48,410 bases of DNA from Coemansia sp. RSA 922 (taxonomy: Eukaryota > Kickxellomycota > Kickxellomycetes > Kickxellales > Kickxellaceae), in contig JANBQS010000039.1 of the NCBI GenBank assembly GCA_027577415.1, positions 1-48,410 on the forward strand, given 5' to 3'. This document shows, one piece after another, positions 18,249-27,218 of this stretch (position 1 is the stretch's first letter; every line of letters begins with the position of its first letter). Position numbers and translations under genes: made by a program. The notes under the pieces were generated by a model. It saw nothing but the letters and a program-made list of their open reading frames with translations, had not been told where the DNA came from and made no database searches.

Positions 18249-19463
18249 ATGGCAAAGGGCATCAAGGAGCCAACCGACGATGACGATTACATTGATATAG
18301 ACGATACCGGTCCAGGTGACTTGAAAGGTGCGGACGGTGGATATGCATGGGAAGAAGAGTACAAGCGCTCATGGGACGTGATTCAGGAGGACGCCAGCGG
18401 CAGTATTCAAAGCATAGTATTAGGAATAAACGACCAACAACGACGCAGACGAGTACGCGATACTGAGGCGATTCAGCGCGGAATAATCCGACACGTAGTC
18501 CTCATCATCGACCAATCCGAAAACATGAACCTACGGGATCTGATGCCTACCAGAATTCAATGTGCATTGTCCACGGTTGGTATGTTTATTGGGGAGTATT
18601 TTGACCAAAACCCTATTTCTCAGCTATCTGTTATTGCTACAAAAGACGGGTTGGCCGAGAAACTGACTGATTTGAGCGGTAATCCGATGGACCATTTGAA
18701 CGCACTTAAGGATAAGGCTAATAAGGATTTGGCTGGTGAACCATCGCTTCAGAATGCTTTGGAATTGGCCATGCATACATTGAAGAGGGCGCCTTCGCAT
18801 GGATCGCGGGAGATAGTCTGCGTCATGGGCTCACTTACTACTTGCGATCCGGGCGATATTGCGCAGACACTGGAGGCCCTGAAACACGCGCAGGTACGCG
18901 TATCTATGGTGCATTTGGCGGCGGAGGTACACGTATTTAAAAAGATATGTAAGGAAACCGGTGGCCTATTTTATGTCGCGCAAAACGAAGATAATATGAA
19001 AGATTTGCTCTTCGAAAACGTACCGCCGCCCCCCGTCGTTAGTGCTAGGGCTACTGCCGATATGATTCAGATGGGTTTTCCGATTAAAGCCGGTGGTGTA
19101 CCTACACCTTGTGTTTGTCATCATGAGCTGGGTTTTGTCGGGTATATTTGTCCTAGGTGCAAGTCCAAAGTCTGCTCATTGCCTACCGACTGTGACGTGT
19201 GTGGGTTGCCGTTGGTTTCGGCGCCGCATTTGGCGAGATCTTATCATCATCTTTTCCCCGAAGAGAATTTTAAAGAAGTCGGTGGTGACTCGGTCGATAG
19301 TACGTGTTTTGGATGTGGGGCTGTGTGGGCTGATCCCCTCCTCCCTGCTGCTGACGCTGAAGGACGGGGAAAGTATCGGTGTCCCCGCTGTAAGCACGAC
19401 TATTGTCTGGAGTGCGATATATTTATTCACGAAACCCTTCACAACTGCCCCGGCTGCGTTTAA
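18249..19463 (+). CDS. SSL1: TFIIH core subunit Ssl1/p44
   Basis: This 404-residue protein is a subunit of the general transcription and nucleotide-excision repair factor TFIIH, where p44 activates the XPD/Rad3 helicase. An acidic N-terminus (DDDDYIDIDDT) and the hallmark GGYAWEEEYKRSWDVIQED lead into a von Willebrand A domain from about residue 76 (IIRHVVLIIDQSENM). The MIDAS-like DQSEN is degenerate, as is usual for p44. The C-terminal third carries the Cys-rich zinc modules: CHHELGFVGYICPRCKSKVC, CDVCGLP, then CFGCGAVW and a RING-like CPRCKHDYCLECDIFIHETL, ending in HNCPGCV. All cysteine pairs are intact. Length matches fungal orthologues. A single exon. Confidence 0.96.
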   Translation: MAKGIKEPTDDDDYIDIDDTGPGDLKGADGGYAWEEEYKRSWDVIQEDASGSIQSIVLGINDQQRRRRVRDTEAIQRGIIRHVVLIIDQSENMNLRDLMPTRIQCALSTVGMFIGEYFDQNPISQLSVIATKDGLAEKLTDLSGNPMDHLNALKDKANKDLAGEPSLQNALELAMHTLKRAPSHGSREIVCVMGSLTTCDPGDIAQTLEALKHAQVRVSMVHLAAEVHVFKKICKETGGLFYVAQNEDNMKDLLFENVPPPPVVSARATADMIQMGFPIKAGGVPTPCVCHHELGFVGYICPRCKSKVCSLPTDCDVCGLPLVSAPHLARSYHHLFPEENFKEVGGDSVDSTCFGCGAVWADPLLPAADAEGRGKYRCPRCKHDYCLECDIFIHETLHNCPGCV

Positions 19464-19765
19464 AAAAAGGGTTTTCTCCACATATTAAAAAATTGATATT
19501 ATATTCTCACGATTACTCCACACATTATTAAAAAAAATATTTAACTACTACCAACAAGCTATTACAAACCCCTCCAAAGTGGAGAATATCTTTTTTTTGG
19601 ATATTCCCTTGCAAAGTATGAAAGGGAAAAAATCTCACGTCCGAGGGAAAGGGTTTAAAACCAAACAGACAAGGGGATATGAACTAGCAAAAAAAAAATA
19701 CTTTTTTACTTACGATACATATCCCTTTTTCCCAAAGAGATTCCAAATACTTTTTATTAATACTA

Positions 19766-20209
19766 ATGGCACGTACAATTATCAACGTTGGCATATTTAT
19801 CTTTGCGACTATTATAGTCGTCAATGCCAGTCCAGCACCCTCGCCATCAGCTCCCGAGGTCCGCGGCAAAGTGATGGCCGAGTATGGCGCTGACTATTAC
19901 AATGGCGGATGGGGTGGCGACGACTACGGTTGCGGCTGCTGCGACCACGAGTGCTGCGAGCCCGAACACCCATGTTGTCGCCACAAGGCTCCCGAAGTCA
20001 CTGTACATGTGATTCAGCCTCCACCAACCTTCATCTACGATGTTACCCAGACCGCCCACTACACTGAGCACCACGACTGCTGCCACTGCCCCTATGTCTG
20101 TGGCCCCACCTGCATCCCACAGGGTGAGGTCCTGGCCCCCGGCAACGTCGGCAGACGTGTGGCTATCAGCCGCAACAAGAGCTCGTCAAAGGCTAAGAAG
20201 GAATACTAA
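19766..20209 (+). CDS. Small secreted Cys-rich protein
   Basis: This 147-residue protein has a signal peptide of about 21 residues (hydrophobic IINVGIFIFATIIVV, cleaved near NASPAPSP). The mature part has two dense cysteine clusters: GCGCCDHECCEPEHPCCRHK around residues 53-72, and DCCHCPYVCGPTCIP around 103-117. A Gly/Tyr-rich stretch precedes the first cluster, a Val/Ile/Pro-rich segment separates the two, and the tail is basic (Lys/Arg/Ser). The CC and CxC pairs and nearby His residues could hold disulfides or bind metal. I know no matching family; a wall protein, adhesin or metal-binding peptide are options. The upstream spacer 19464-19765 is A/T-rich with no other gene. The stop lies 51 bp from the convergent kinase stop. 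Confidence 0.75.
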   Translation: MARTIINVGIFIFATIIVVNASPAPSPSAPEVRGKVMAEYGADYYNGGWGGDDYGCGCCDHECCEPEHPCCRHKAPEVTVHVIQPPPTFIYDVTQTAHYTEHHDCCHCPYVCGPTCIPQGEVLAPGNVGRRVAISRNKSSSKAKKEY

Positions 20210-20260
20210 GCTATTAATATTAATTCACTTTTTATATAATATATTTACATACAGACTTTT

Positions 20261-22807
20261 TTAAATGCCAAGGCCCATGATACTCAGAAACTGTGGTAGC
20301 CAGGATAACCGCTCCTTGACACGCACGGGCATCGAATGGTCGAACGGCAGATCCATATACTCGCAGGCCTTGTCCTTATACGATGCTATTTGGTCCTTGA
20401 CTTTAACCAACACGCGACACCCATCACAGAACAAAAGTGTAATAAGATAGTCGTCAGGATCAGACTCAGCTGCAGCCATACACCAGCCAACATCGGGGAT
20501 ATAGCAGGCGTTCTGGAAAGTCTGCTGCGCAATCTCGTGCATACCCAGTTTCATCGCCGGATTAGCAGGCGTACGGAGTACGAGGGGCGAGCCAGGCGTG
20601 CGCAGAACATTGTACCTCGCATGGTGCTTGACCGGAGTGGGCTGGTGGTTGAATTCTTCTACGAGGCGAGTGATTGGCCCCAGATTAAGTCTGCGCGTAG
20701 GCGTGTCGTCCACCGTACGGCGGTCCAGCAGATGAGCGCCCCACTGAGGCTTAGCACCGCGGCCAATAGGGTGATGAGGGTCATCCATTTTGGGCTCCAC
20801 CGGTCTTCTACCTCGGCGGTCATTGTTATTGGCAGCAAGAGTAGCAGTAACAACAGTCGTCGACCCGGCAGTGTTGGACATACTCATGGGAACGCCCTGC
20901 GCATGGGAGGAGGTGCGCTTTCGTAGCCCCGGCGGCACATAGTCAATAGCTCCCGTAACGTCCCACTCCCACGCCAACTCTACGGGATACGCAATCTGGC
21001 CCTCATACTTGGCGGCCATCGACCCGCTCGCCTCAAACTCGCGCAACACCGAGTCGAACTGCACCACACGACTCAAAGCCTCTTTGGCATGGGCTAGCAC
21101 GCCCCGAATCTTGCCAGGCACCCTCGAGTCATCGCCTTCCTCGGACAACGGGATCTTCTGGATCTCATTGGGCAAGTCCTCATGATTCGAAGGAATCTCC
21201 ACCGTAGCTTCCCCGCCACGCTTCCGTGCAATTTCGATTTTGATTCCGTTGAAAAATGCAAACTTGAAGGTCACTCCGTCGTCAAACAAATAGCCTTTGC
21301 CCTGCGGCGTCGAGATCTTGATCCGCCGTTGCTGAGCCAGCAAATAAGATACACAGCGAATAGCTACGCGCACGGCCTTTGCTACAAGCGTGGGCAGTTG
21401 CAGGGACCATGAGTGGATGCGGAGTGCCGACTGCGAGGAAAGCGCGTCCAGGTGCAAAAGCGGCCGCTTGAACTCGTAGATTTCGCGCGTATGCTCGTTC
21501 AGCGCCACCAGTGTTGGGTTAGAAGTTAGGTCGAGCACAAGGAGGTGGTCAGCGCGTAAATACACTTTGCCGTTCTTCATTGACCGCTTCAGTGGCTGCA
21601 GACGAGCTGTAGTAAAGTTATCCAAATCCATTGGGTGCTCGTCCTCCGGAGCCGTGCTAGTATGACGTGGCGGGGGCTCTTCGTTGGCAGGCACGGAGTA
21701 CGTGACAATTTCGGCCGACCGCCTATTGTGGTAATGCCCATTAGTCGACCTCTGTTCATCGTGGCGACCCAACAAAACACCGCCATTGGGTTTGCGGTCA
21801 TACTCGACGCTGGGCTGAGGTCTCTGCGGCAATATAAACCTTCTTGCCTGTCTCTTCTCCTCCTCTTCCTCCTCCAGCTGCTTAATAGTAGGCAGCCTAG
21901 TGCTCGGCAGGGTAAAGAACGGGTGATCCAAGATGCGCTCTGACCTGATCCTAGCAGCCGGATCGATCCTCAATAGTGCTCTGACGAGATTGCGCGCTTC
22001 CTCCGATACATCTCTGGGCAGTCTGATTCCGGCCACAATGTCCTCCGTGATTCTTCGCCCAGAGTCCCTGAATGGCTGCGACCCTGTCAACAAAGTGACT
22101 AGGAGACAGCCAAGCGCCCACACATCGGCCTCGAGACCGTAGGGCTGGCGAGCAAGGATCTCAGGCGAGATGTACGAGGGCGTGCCGCACATCGTGGTTG
22201 GCTCGACGTGGCCGACCCAAGTAGCCAGGCCGAAATCAGCTACGCGCACGTCCATCGACTGCGTGAGCAAAATGTTTGCCAGCTTGAGGTCGCGGTGCAA
22301 CACGCCATGCGTATGCAAGTACGCTACAGCAGCCGTGGTCTGCCGCATGACATGGCGGGCCTCGCCCTCGCTCAGTGCTGCCAGCTCATTGCCGCCCCGT
22401 TGTTTCAGGTAGCGCCACAGGTCGCCGCTCGAGCAGTGTTCCATCACTAGGTAAACAAACCGCTCGTCTTCAAACGAGTCGTACAGTGGCACTACGCCTC
22501 CATGAGACAACGACTCATGGATAGCTACTTCGGCTGCTAACCGTAGCTCCGCCGCATTGTCTTTCAGCGCCCGCTTATCCACCACTTTCACTGCTACCAC
22601 CTCACTTCCTTGCCGCCGCTTGGCGCGGTACACTTTGCCAAATCCACCGCGTCCAATTCGTTCCCAGTCAACAAAGTCATGCGAACTAAGTACGGCTTTT
22701 TCTACTTCCTCTGCCTGTGAGTAATGTCGACGCTCATTTCGTTGTGTCCGCTGTCTGCCAAACTGCGCTGACTGTCGTCTATAAGTTGCGTGCTGCCGAG
22801 CAAACAT
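20261..22807 (-). CDS. Polo-like kinase of the PLK4/SAK type
   Basis: This 848-residue Ser/Thr kinase begins, after a basic Gln/Arg-rich head, with the glycine loop IGRGGFGKVYRAK (~residue 50). The catalytic Lys is in VAVKVVDKRAL, HRDLKLANILL is near 170, then VADFGLATW, CGTPSYISPEI and YGLEADVWALGC. YISPEI, RYLK and EARHVM, and the RILDHPFF end of the domain match PLK4 better than PLK1/Cdc5. From ~400 the words RLQPLKRSMKNGKVYL and RIKISTPQGKGYLF with TFKFAFFNGIKIEI fit the cryptic polo-box pair of PLK4. A last polo-box-like unit (GWCMAAAESDPDDYLITLLF) lies near 765-845. PLK4 starts centriole duplication in animals and flagellate fungi. A highly diverged Cdc5 is the alternative. It is convergent with the Cys-rich protein gene. 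Confidence 0.85.
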   Translation of the reverse strand: MFARQHATYRRQSAQFGRQRTQRNERRHYSQAEEVEKAVLSSHDFVDWERIGRGGFGKVYRAKRRQGSEVVAVKVVDKRALKDNAAELRLAAEVAIHESLSHGGVVPLYDSFEDERFVYLVMEHCSSGDLWRYLKQRGGNELAALSEGEARHVMRQTTAAVAYLHTHGVLHRDLKLANILLTQSMDVRVADFGLATWVGHVEPTTMCGTPSYISPEILARQPYGLEADVWALGCLLVTLLTGSQPFRDSGRRITEDIVAGIRLPRDVSEEARNLVRALLRIDPAARIRSERILDHPFFTLPSTRLPTIKQLEEEEEEKRQARRFILPQRPQPSVEYDRKPNGGVLLGRHDEQRSTNGHYHNRRSAEIVTYSVPANEEPPPRHTSTAPEDEHPMDLDNFTTARLQPLKRSMKNGKVYLRADHLLVLDLTSNPTLVALNEHTREIYEFKRPLLHLDALSSQSALRIHSWSLQLPTLVAKAVRVAIRCVSYLLAQQRRIKISTPQGKGYLFDDGVTFKFAFFNGIKIEIARKRGGEATVEIPSNHEDLPNEIQKIPLSEEGDDSRVPGKIRGVLAHAKEALSRVVQFDSVLREFEASGSMAAKYEGQIAYPVELAWEWDVTGAIDYVPPGLRKRTSSHAQGVPMSMSNTAGSTTVVTATLAANNNDRRGRRPVEPKMDDPHHPIGRGAKPQWGAHLLDRRTVDDTPTRRLNLGPITRLVEEFNHQPTPVKHHARYNVLRTPGSPLVLRTPANPAMKLGMHEIAQQTFQNACYIPDVGWCMAAAESDPDDYLITLLFCDGCRVLVKVKDQIASYKDKACEYMDLPFDHSMPVRVKERLSWLPQFLSIMGLGI

Positions 22808-23126
22808 AATAACAAAAATTATATAGAATAGATTACAAAAGTTAAAAGAAAAAAACCAAAAAGTTAAAAGAAAAGAAGGGTGGTTGCTCCTTTTTCCCTT
22901 TCAGCGCGTAGTCAAAAAAGTAAACATTGTTGATCAATCACTCTAAATCTGTTGAAGGACAATGCTTGAACACATGCGCAAGCAACGAGTCCTGATCAAG
23001 CTTTAGTCAAGCGTTGGAATGACCGAGGAGCATTCAAAGGCAAGGCAGCACCGGCTGGAGATAATTCCTCAGCAAGAAATAAAATTATCTATTTCGCTTA
23101 TTCTGACTAATCAAATATATTATTTT
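22808..23126. other. Spacer between OLA1 3' end and kinase start
   Basis: AT-rich 5' flank of the minus-strand kinase gene, with AAAAGTTAAAAGAAAA repeated near 22837 and 22858. No gene is evident. Confidence 0.5.
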
Positions 23127-24149
23127 CTACTTCTTTGCACGTCCCATGCCCGAGCGGAAGTAGACGATATCGCCGTCCTCGATAATGGCGTCCTTGCCTC
23201 TGATATGCAGCTTGCCAGCGGCTCTGAGGTCGGCCTCCGATCCTGCCGCCTTCAGGTCGTCGAACTTCATAACATCGACTTGGATGAGCGAGTCGGCGAT
23301 ATCATTGTGGATGCACCTAGCAGCCTCAGTCATCTTGACGCCCTTGCGGCACGTCCACGCGCGCACCTCCACCTCGCCCGCGGTGAAGAAGTGCATGAGG
23401 TGGAGCTGGTCATACCCAAGGGTAATAATCTTGGGGAACGCCGACACCGCGCCCTTCGACTCCAAGAACTGGGCCGCCGCCGCAGCATCCCCGCTCAGCG
23501 CCGCCAGCGCCGTCTCGAACACGCCAGAGAACGGGATGAGCTTGTCGCCGGGGTTGTTCTCGTCAATCCACTTTTTGATGGCAGGCAGGTACTTGTTCTT
23601 CTTGCGGATATAGTCCTTCTCGCTGACGTTTGCCAGATAAGTCACTGGCTTGGAAGTCAGCAGTGGCTGAGCGTTGATAACGTCCACCTCGCGGTTCGAC
23701 CAGTTACCCTTGCGCACGTCGTTTCCGGCGACCACCCAGTCGCGGACCTTGGTAACGATGGCAAACTCCTCCTTGCGCTTCTTGTCATCGACAGTGCCGC
23801 CCGATCCCATGCGCTCGATGTTGCGAGCATTAGCATCGATGTACTTGTTCAGCATCGCCGTATCCTTCAAGCGCAGCTCATTGTGGATAGTCTCCAGATC
23901 GCGCCCAGGGTTAACCTCGTCATCCACATGGACGACATCCGGGTCGTCGAACGCCCTAACCACGTGGAAAATACCATCCACCGCACTAATATGCGACAAG
24001 AAAGCGTTACCCAACCCATGTCCCTCAGAGGCTCCCTTAACAAGGCCGGCGATATCAATGATAGTAAGGAAGGCTGGAACCTTTTTCGACGTGTACAGAG
24101 TGAACAACCAGTCCAGACGATCGTCGGGAACAGCCACACGAGACTCCTC

Positions 24150-24180
<31 letters not shown>

Positions 24181-24320
24181 GCGGGGACGGAGGAGCTAGT
24201 TATCGCATTGAAAAAAGTCGATTTTCCAACGTTGGGTAGACCGACTACGCCGATTTTCAGATTGTTGCCGGGACGACCGAGCTGAATCTTTTCTTCGACG
24301 ACTTGTTTCTTGGGCGGCAT
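23127..24320 (-). CDS. OLA1: Obg-like ATPase Ola1 (YchF family)
   Basis: Starting at the MPPKKQ methionine (codon 24318-24320) the protein has 397 residues; yeast Ola1 has 394. It is a ribosome- and proteasome-associated P-loop NTPase of the TRAFAC class that prefers ATP, and it takes part in translation and stress responses. The P-loop GLPNVGKST comes at about residue 30, followed by the G2/G3 segment DIAGLVKGASEGHGLGNAFL. The G4 position reads NVSE instead of NKxD, the signature of ATP use. A coiled-coil insert lies in the middle, and the TGS domain closes the protein (FFTAGEVEVRAWTCRKGVK, ending RSGMGRAKK). The frame is open for 68 more residues upstream to 24524, with an Arg/Ser-rich sequence; see findings. 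Confidence 0.96.
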
Positions 24321-24827
24321 TTTCTTTAACACAGGGCGAGAGGTACAAAAGTTGTTAATTTGAATTCGACCAAAGACAGATGAACAAGAAGAAGAATGCA
24401 ATTTTTTGGTGTTGGGGCAACAACTTGTGTCAAAAACCGATGCGGCTCGGTCCAGCACCATCGCTGATCTGCCACAGGAGGATGCCAGTTTGGGCACACG
24501 AAGCAGGTGGCGAGCAGAAATCATCTAATAGTTCGTCAATTAAGTTTACAGATCCAGTTGCACTGTCATCTACAATACACAGCACATGTCATGTGTATTT
24601 TAGCAGTTCGGATAACAAAGTCTACAGCAATGAAAATATTTTTTTTTCGGCTCGAACCGTGTGAATCGCGGATCTTCTTTTCCCCCCAACAAATATGTAT
24701 AGATAGAATGTACCGTATGATGACAAATATATGGATAAGAGTACAGAATCTCTCGTGTTTAAAAATGAAACCGCAGAAAAGAAAAAGTCAGAGGGCTTAA
24801 ATGACTACCCAGCTAAAAAAGGACAAA
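24321..24827. other. OLA1 5' flank and GPI-protein 3' flank
   Basis: No independent gene recognised. The part next to OLA1 (24321-24524) is open in frame with OLA1. The rest is AT-rich. Confidence 0.5.
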
Positions 24828-25439
24828 TTAGAAGAGGGCAGCAACGACGGCGACGGCAGCAGCCAGAGAGCCGGCAGCAACCTGTGCAGCGCCGTTCTTC
24901 TTGGTGTCCGACGACGAGCCAGAGTCAGAGTCAGAGGCAGAGTCCGAACCAGAGTCGGAGTCAGAGCCGGAGACAGAGTTGGAGCCAGAGACAGAGTTCG
25001 AGCCCGAGGGCTTGGTCGAAGGCGAGCTCGAAGGAGCAGAGGTAGGCGAGCTCGATGGCGCCGAAGTGGGGGATGACGAGGCCGAAGTAGGCTTAGGCGA
25101 CGACGAAGGAGCAGTGTTGGAGGCGGCATCGGTGGGCAGGGGCTTTCCATCGAGAGTAACGCCAGTGATACCAGCGCGGCTCAGCACGGGGTTCATGATA
25201 GCCGGCGAGATGCCAGTTGCGACCTGCTGGACAAGTGCAACGTTGAAGGTCTGCGTAATCGAGGGTCCGCCGATAACCGACGTAGCCTGTGCGTAGATAG
25301 CAGGGTTGGCGCCCTTGAGAATAGGCAAGTCAGCATTGATAACGCTGACCAGAGCATCCCACTTTGCAGAGATCTGGGACATAGCGTCCTGGGCAGTAGC
25401 GACAGCGGCAACAGAGGCGATAGCAAGAGCGAACTTCAT
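24828..25439 (-). CDS. Ser-rich GPI-type cell-surface protein
   Basis: This 203-residue protein has the three parts of a fungal GPI protein. A signal peptide (MKFALAIASVAAVATA, cut before QD) is followed by a ~90-residue soluble N-domain with no Cys, whose family I cannot name. Residues ~108-182 are almost only Ser, Pro, Thr, Ala, Asp and Gly, with internal repeats SPTSAPSS (twice or more) and GSNSVS (twice) sliding into Ser-Asp pairs; such stretches are O-glycosylated. The end is a hydrophobic tail (residues ~186-203, LAAAVAVVAALF) after a small-residue omega region near NGAAQ, as needed for GPI transfer. A role in the cell wall or surface is inferred. A minus-strand TATA box sits ~146 bp upstream. 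Confidence 0.82.
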   Translation of the reverse strand: MKFALAIASVAAVATAQDAMSQISAKWDALVSVINADLPILKGANPAIYAQATSVIGGPSITQTFNVALVQQVATGISPAIMNPVLSRAGITGVTLDGKPLPTDAASNTAPSSSPKPTSASSSPTSAPSSSPTSAPSSSPSTKPSGSNSVSGSNSVSGSDSDSGSDSASDSDSGSSSDTKKNGAAQVAAGSLAAAVAVVAALF

Positions 25440-25584
25440 CTTTAGATATTATGTGTTTGTACAAGTACTGGGTAGCTTTTTTTTCTGCGTTCAGAAAGTA
25501 ATGAAAAGATAAAAAAGAAAAAAGAAAGGGCGTTTTGTCTAGAGAGATTTTTTTAGGATGGGAGGCTGTCCCAGCAGGGTGAGG

Positions 25585-25592
25585 TTTTTATA
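25585..25592 (-). promoter_or_regulatory. TATA box of the GPI-type protein gene
   Basis: TATAAAAA on the minus strand, about 146 bp before the ATG at 25439. Spacing agrees with other TATA-to-ATG distances in this window. Confidence 0.6.
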
Positions 25593-27218
25593 GTTCCTGG
25601 GCGAGATTGAGGTTTGCATAGCCTTGCAGGCCTGTCTGCAGCCTCCCTATTCTTTCTATTTGCATGGCAAGTGACAAGGAGGGACTGGGAAAAAAGGGGG
25701 ACTGGGATGCGGAAAGCGGAAGATAATGTGAAGGTAGCCAATCATTCCCAATAGATAGTGAGGCGAATTTGTCTGTGCGCCATACATCCGGGCAAGCCAA
25801 CAAAGGGGGGTGGTTGGCTGGAAGAAGGGGGGGACTGTGCCTTGTTCCGTCCGCGTAGCACCCGCCCGTTGTGTTACTGCTTGCTGCGGGTGGGTGGGGG
25901 TGGCGCCGAGGTGAGTACAGTCAATTGTGCAAGTGTATTCCGCCTCACCTCACACTAATAATAGAGGGAAGACACGTCGATCCTCCCATTGGCTGCAACC
26001 CTTTATTCATCTCTTGTGGATGAGGAGGCGGGGGGAGAGGCACTATTCCAAAACATGTCATCAGAAAAAAAATTGCGCACACTGGACATCATAGGCATGC
26101 TAGTGCATGCAAGAGTAAATCTCTGTATCAGCAGCAACCATTACTACTCGCTGCTTCCGCGTGAAATTCCAGATAAACTAGAGCCTGTTTTATTAGCCTC
26201 ACTCTTGTTTTCATCTTTCCAATGTTGTTGGCTTCAAAAAATAAAGTACGATTAATGGTAAGGGCAAATCTTATTCCAATATCGCTAATGATTTTCCAAA
26301 ATGGACAATGAAGATGGGTCCATCCGTGAAAGGATCTTCACATCTGTGAGCCAATCCTTTCCCCCCTTGCTATCCAGGCTTTCAGCTGTCACATTCATCC
26401 CCGCCCACAAAAACAACAAGAAAAAAACGGACAGATACACTACTTTTTATTTAGCTGTGAACTATACCCTGGCATTTCACGTGCGATTTGCTCCCCAGGC
26501 AAAGGGCACTGCGCCCGGTGAGAAGGTCATGCTCTTCTTTTACCCCTTGCTTTCCGCATTAGTGATGTTGTCTGTTGCGTAAGTGGGTCACAAGACGTTC
26601 TATTCTTCTGCTTCTATACCTCTTGGACAATAGATGCAAAAGCATAGCGTGGTAGTTTGCAAGCCTTTTCAAACATCTCAGAGGCGATGGGGGGACGAAT
26701 GGCTCTTTCACGGGCTGAGACAAAAAAGGAGGATTGGCACAGTCTGGTATTCTGACTGGCTATGAGCAGTTTTTTTTCCACCAACCCCGGCCGAAAAGCA
26801 ATAGTAACCAGGCAGTAGCAAAAAAAAATGACTCTTTGCTCGGTGCTCCACAGACTGGTTCGTACCCAAGAAAGGCAAGAGGAATGCAGTCTCGCTGAGG
26901 CCACCCTCCGTGCTGCAAGTCGTCTGAAAACGGGAAGAAGCTGTCAATCTTGTGCTCACTTGTCCTTCCCCTCCGCACGATGTAGATGACCTGTGCGTCC
27001 CGCCTTTCCCCAATTTGGCACACCCCCCGAAGGCTGCCTTTTTTTGCTTGTGCCATCTCCCGTATAAGAAGGATTAGATCCTCCCACCCCCCGCATTCAT
27101 CGGGACCACTTATCTTGATGTAACTATATTATTCCCCCATTCGCACATACTTTAGCGGTTGTATTGTTTTTTTTCCTCTTGTTAATTGTTTAGACTCTTT
27201 TGACCTAGTCATTCTGTA
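25593..27218. other. 1.6-kb intergenic region between divergent genes
   Basis: Separates the minus-strand GPI gene and the plus-strand MFS gene. Many G-, A- and T-runs; open frames are short and low-complexity. The motif GAAAAAAAAATTGCGCA at 26064-26080 has a near copy at 13336-13351. I find no gene, RNA or repeat family that I can name. Confidence 0.5.

Noticed and set aside
23019..24239. 406-codon plus-strand frame antisense to OLA1
   Set aside because: Long but a reverse-frame shadow of OLA1, which has all its family motifs; the antisense product shows no domain.
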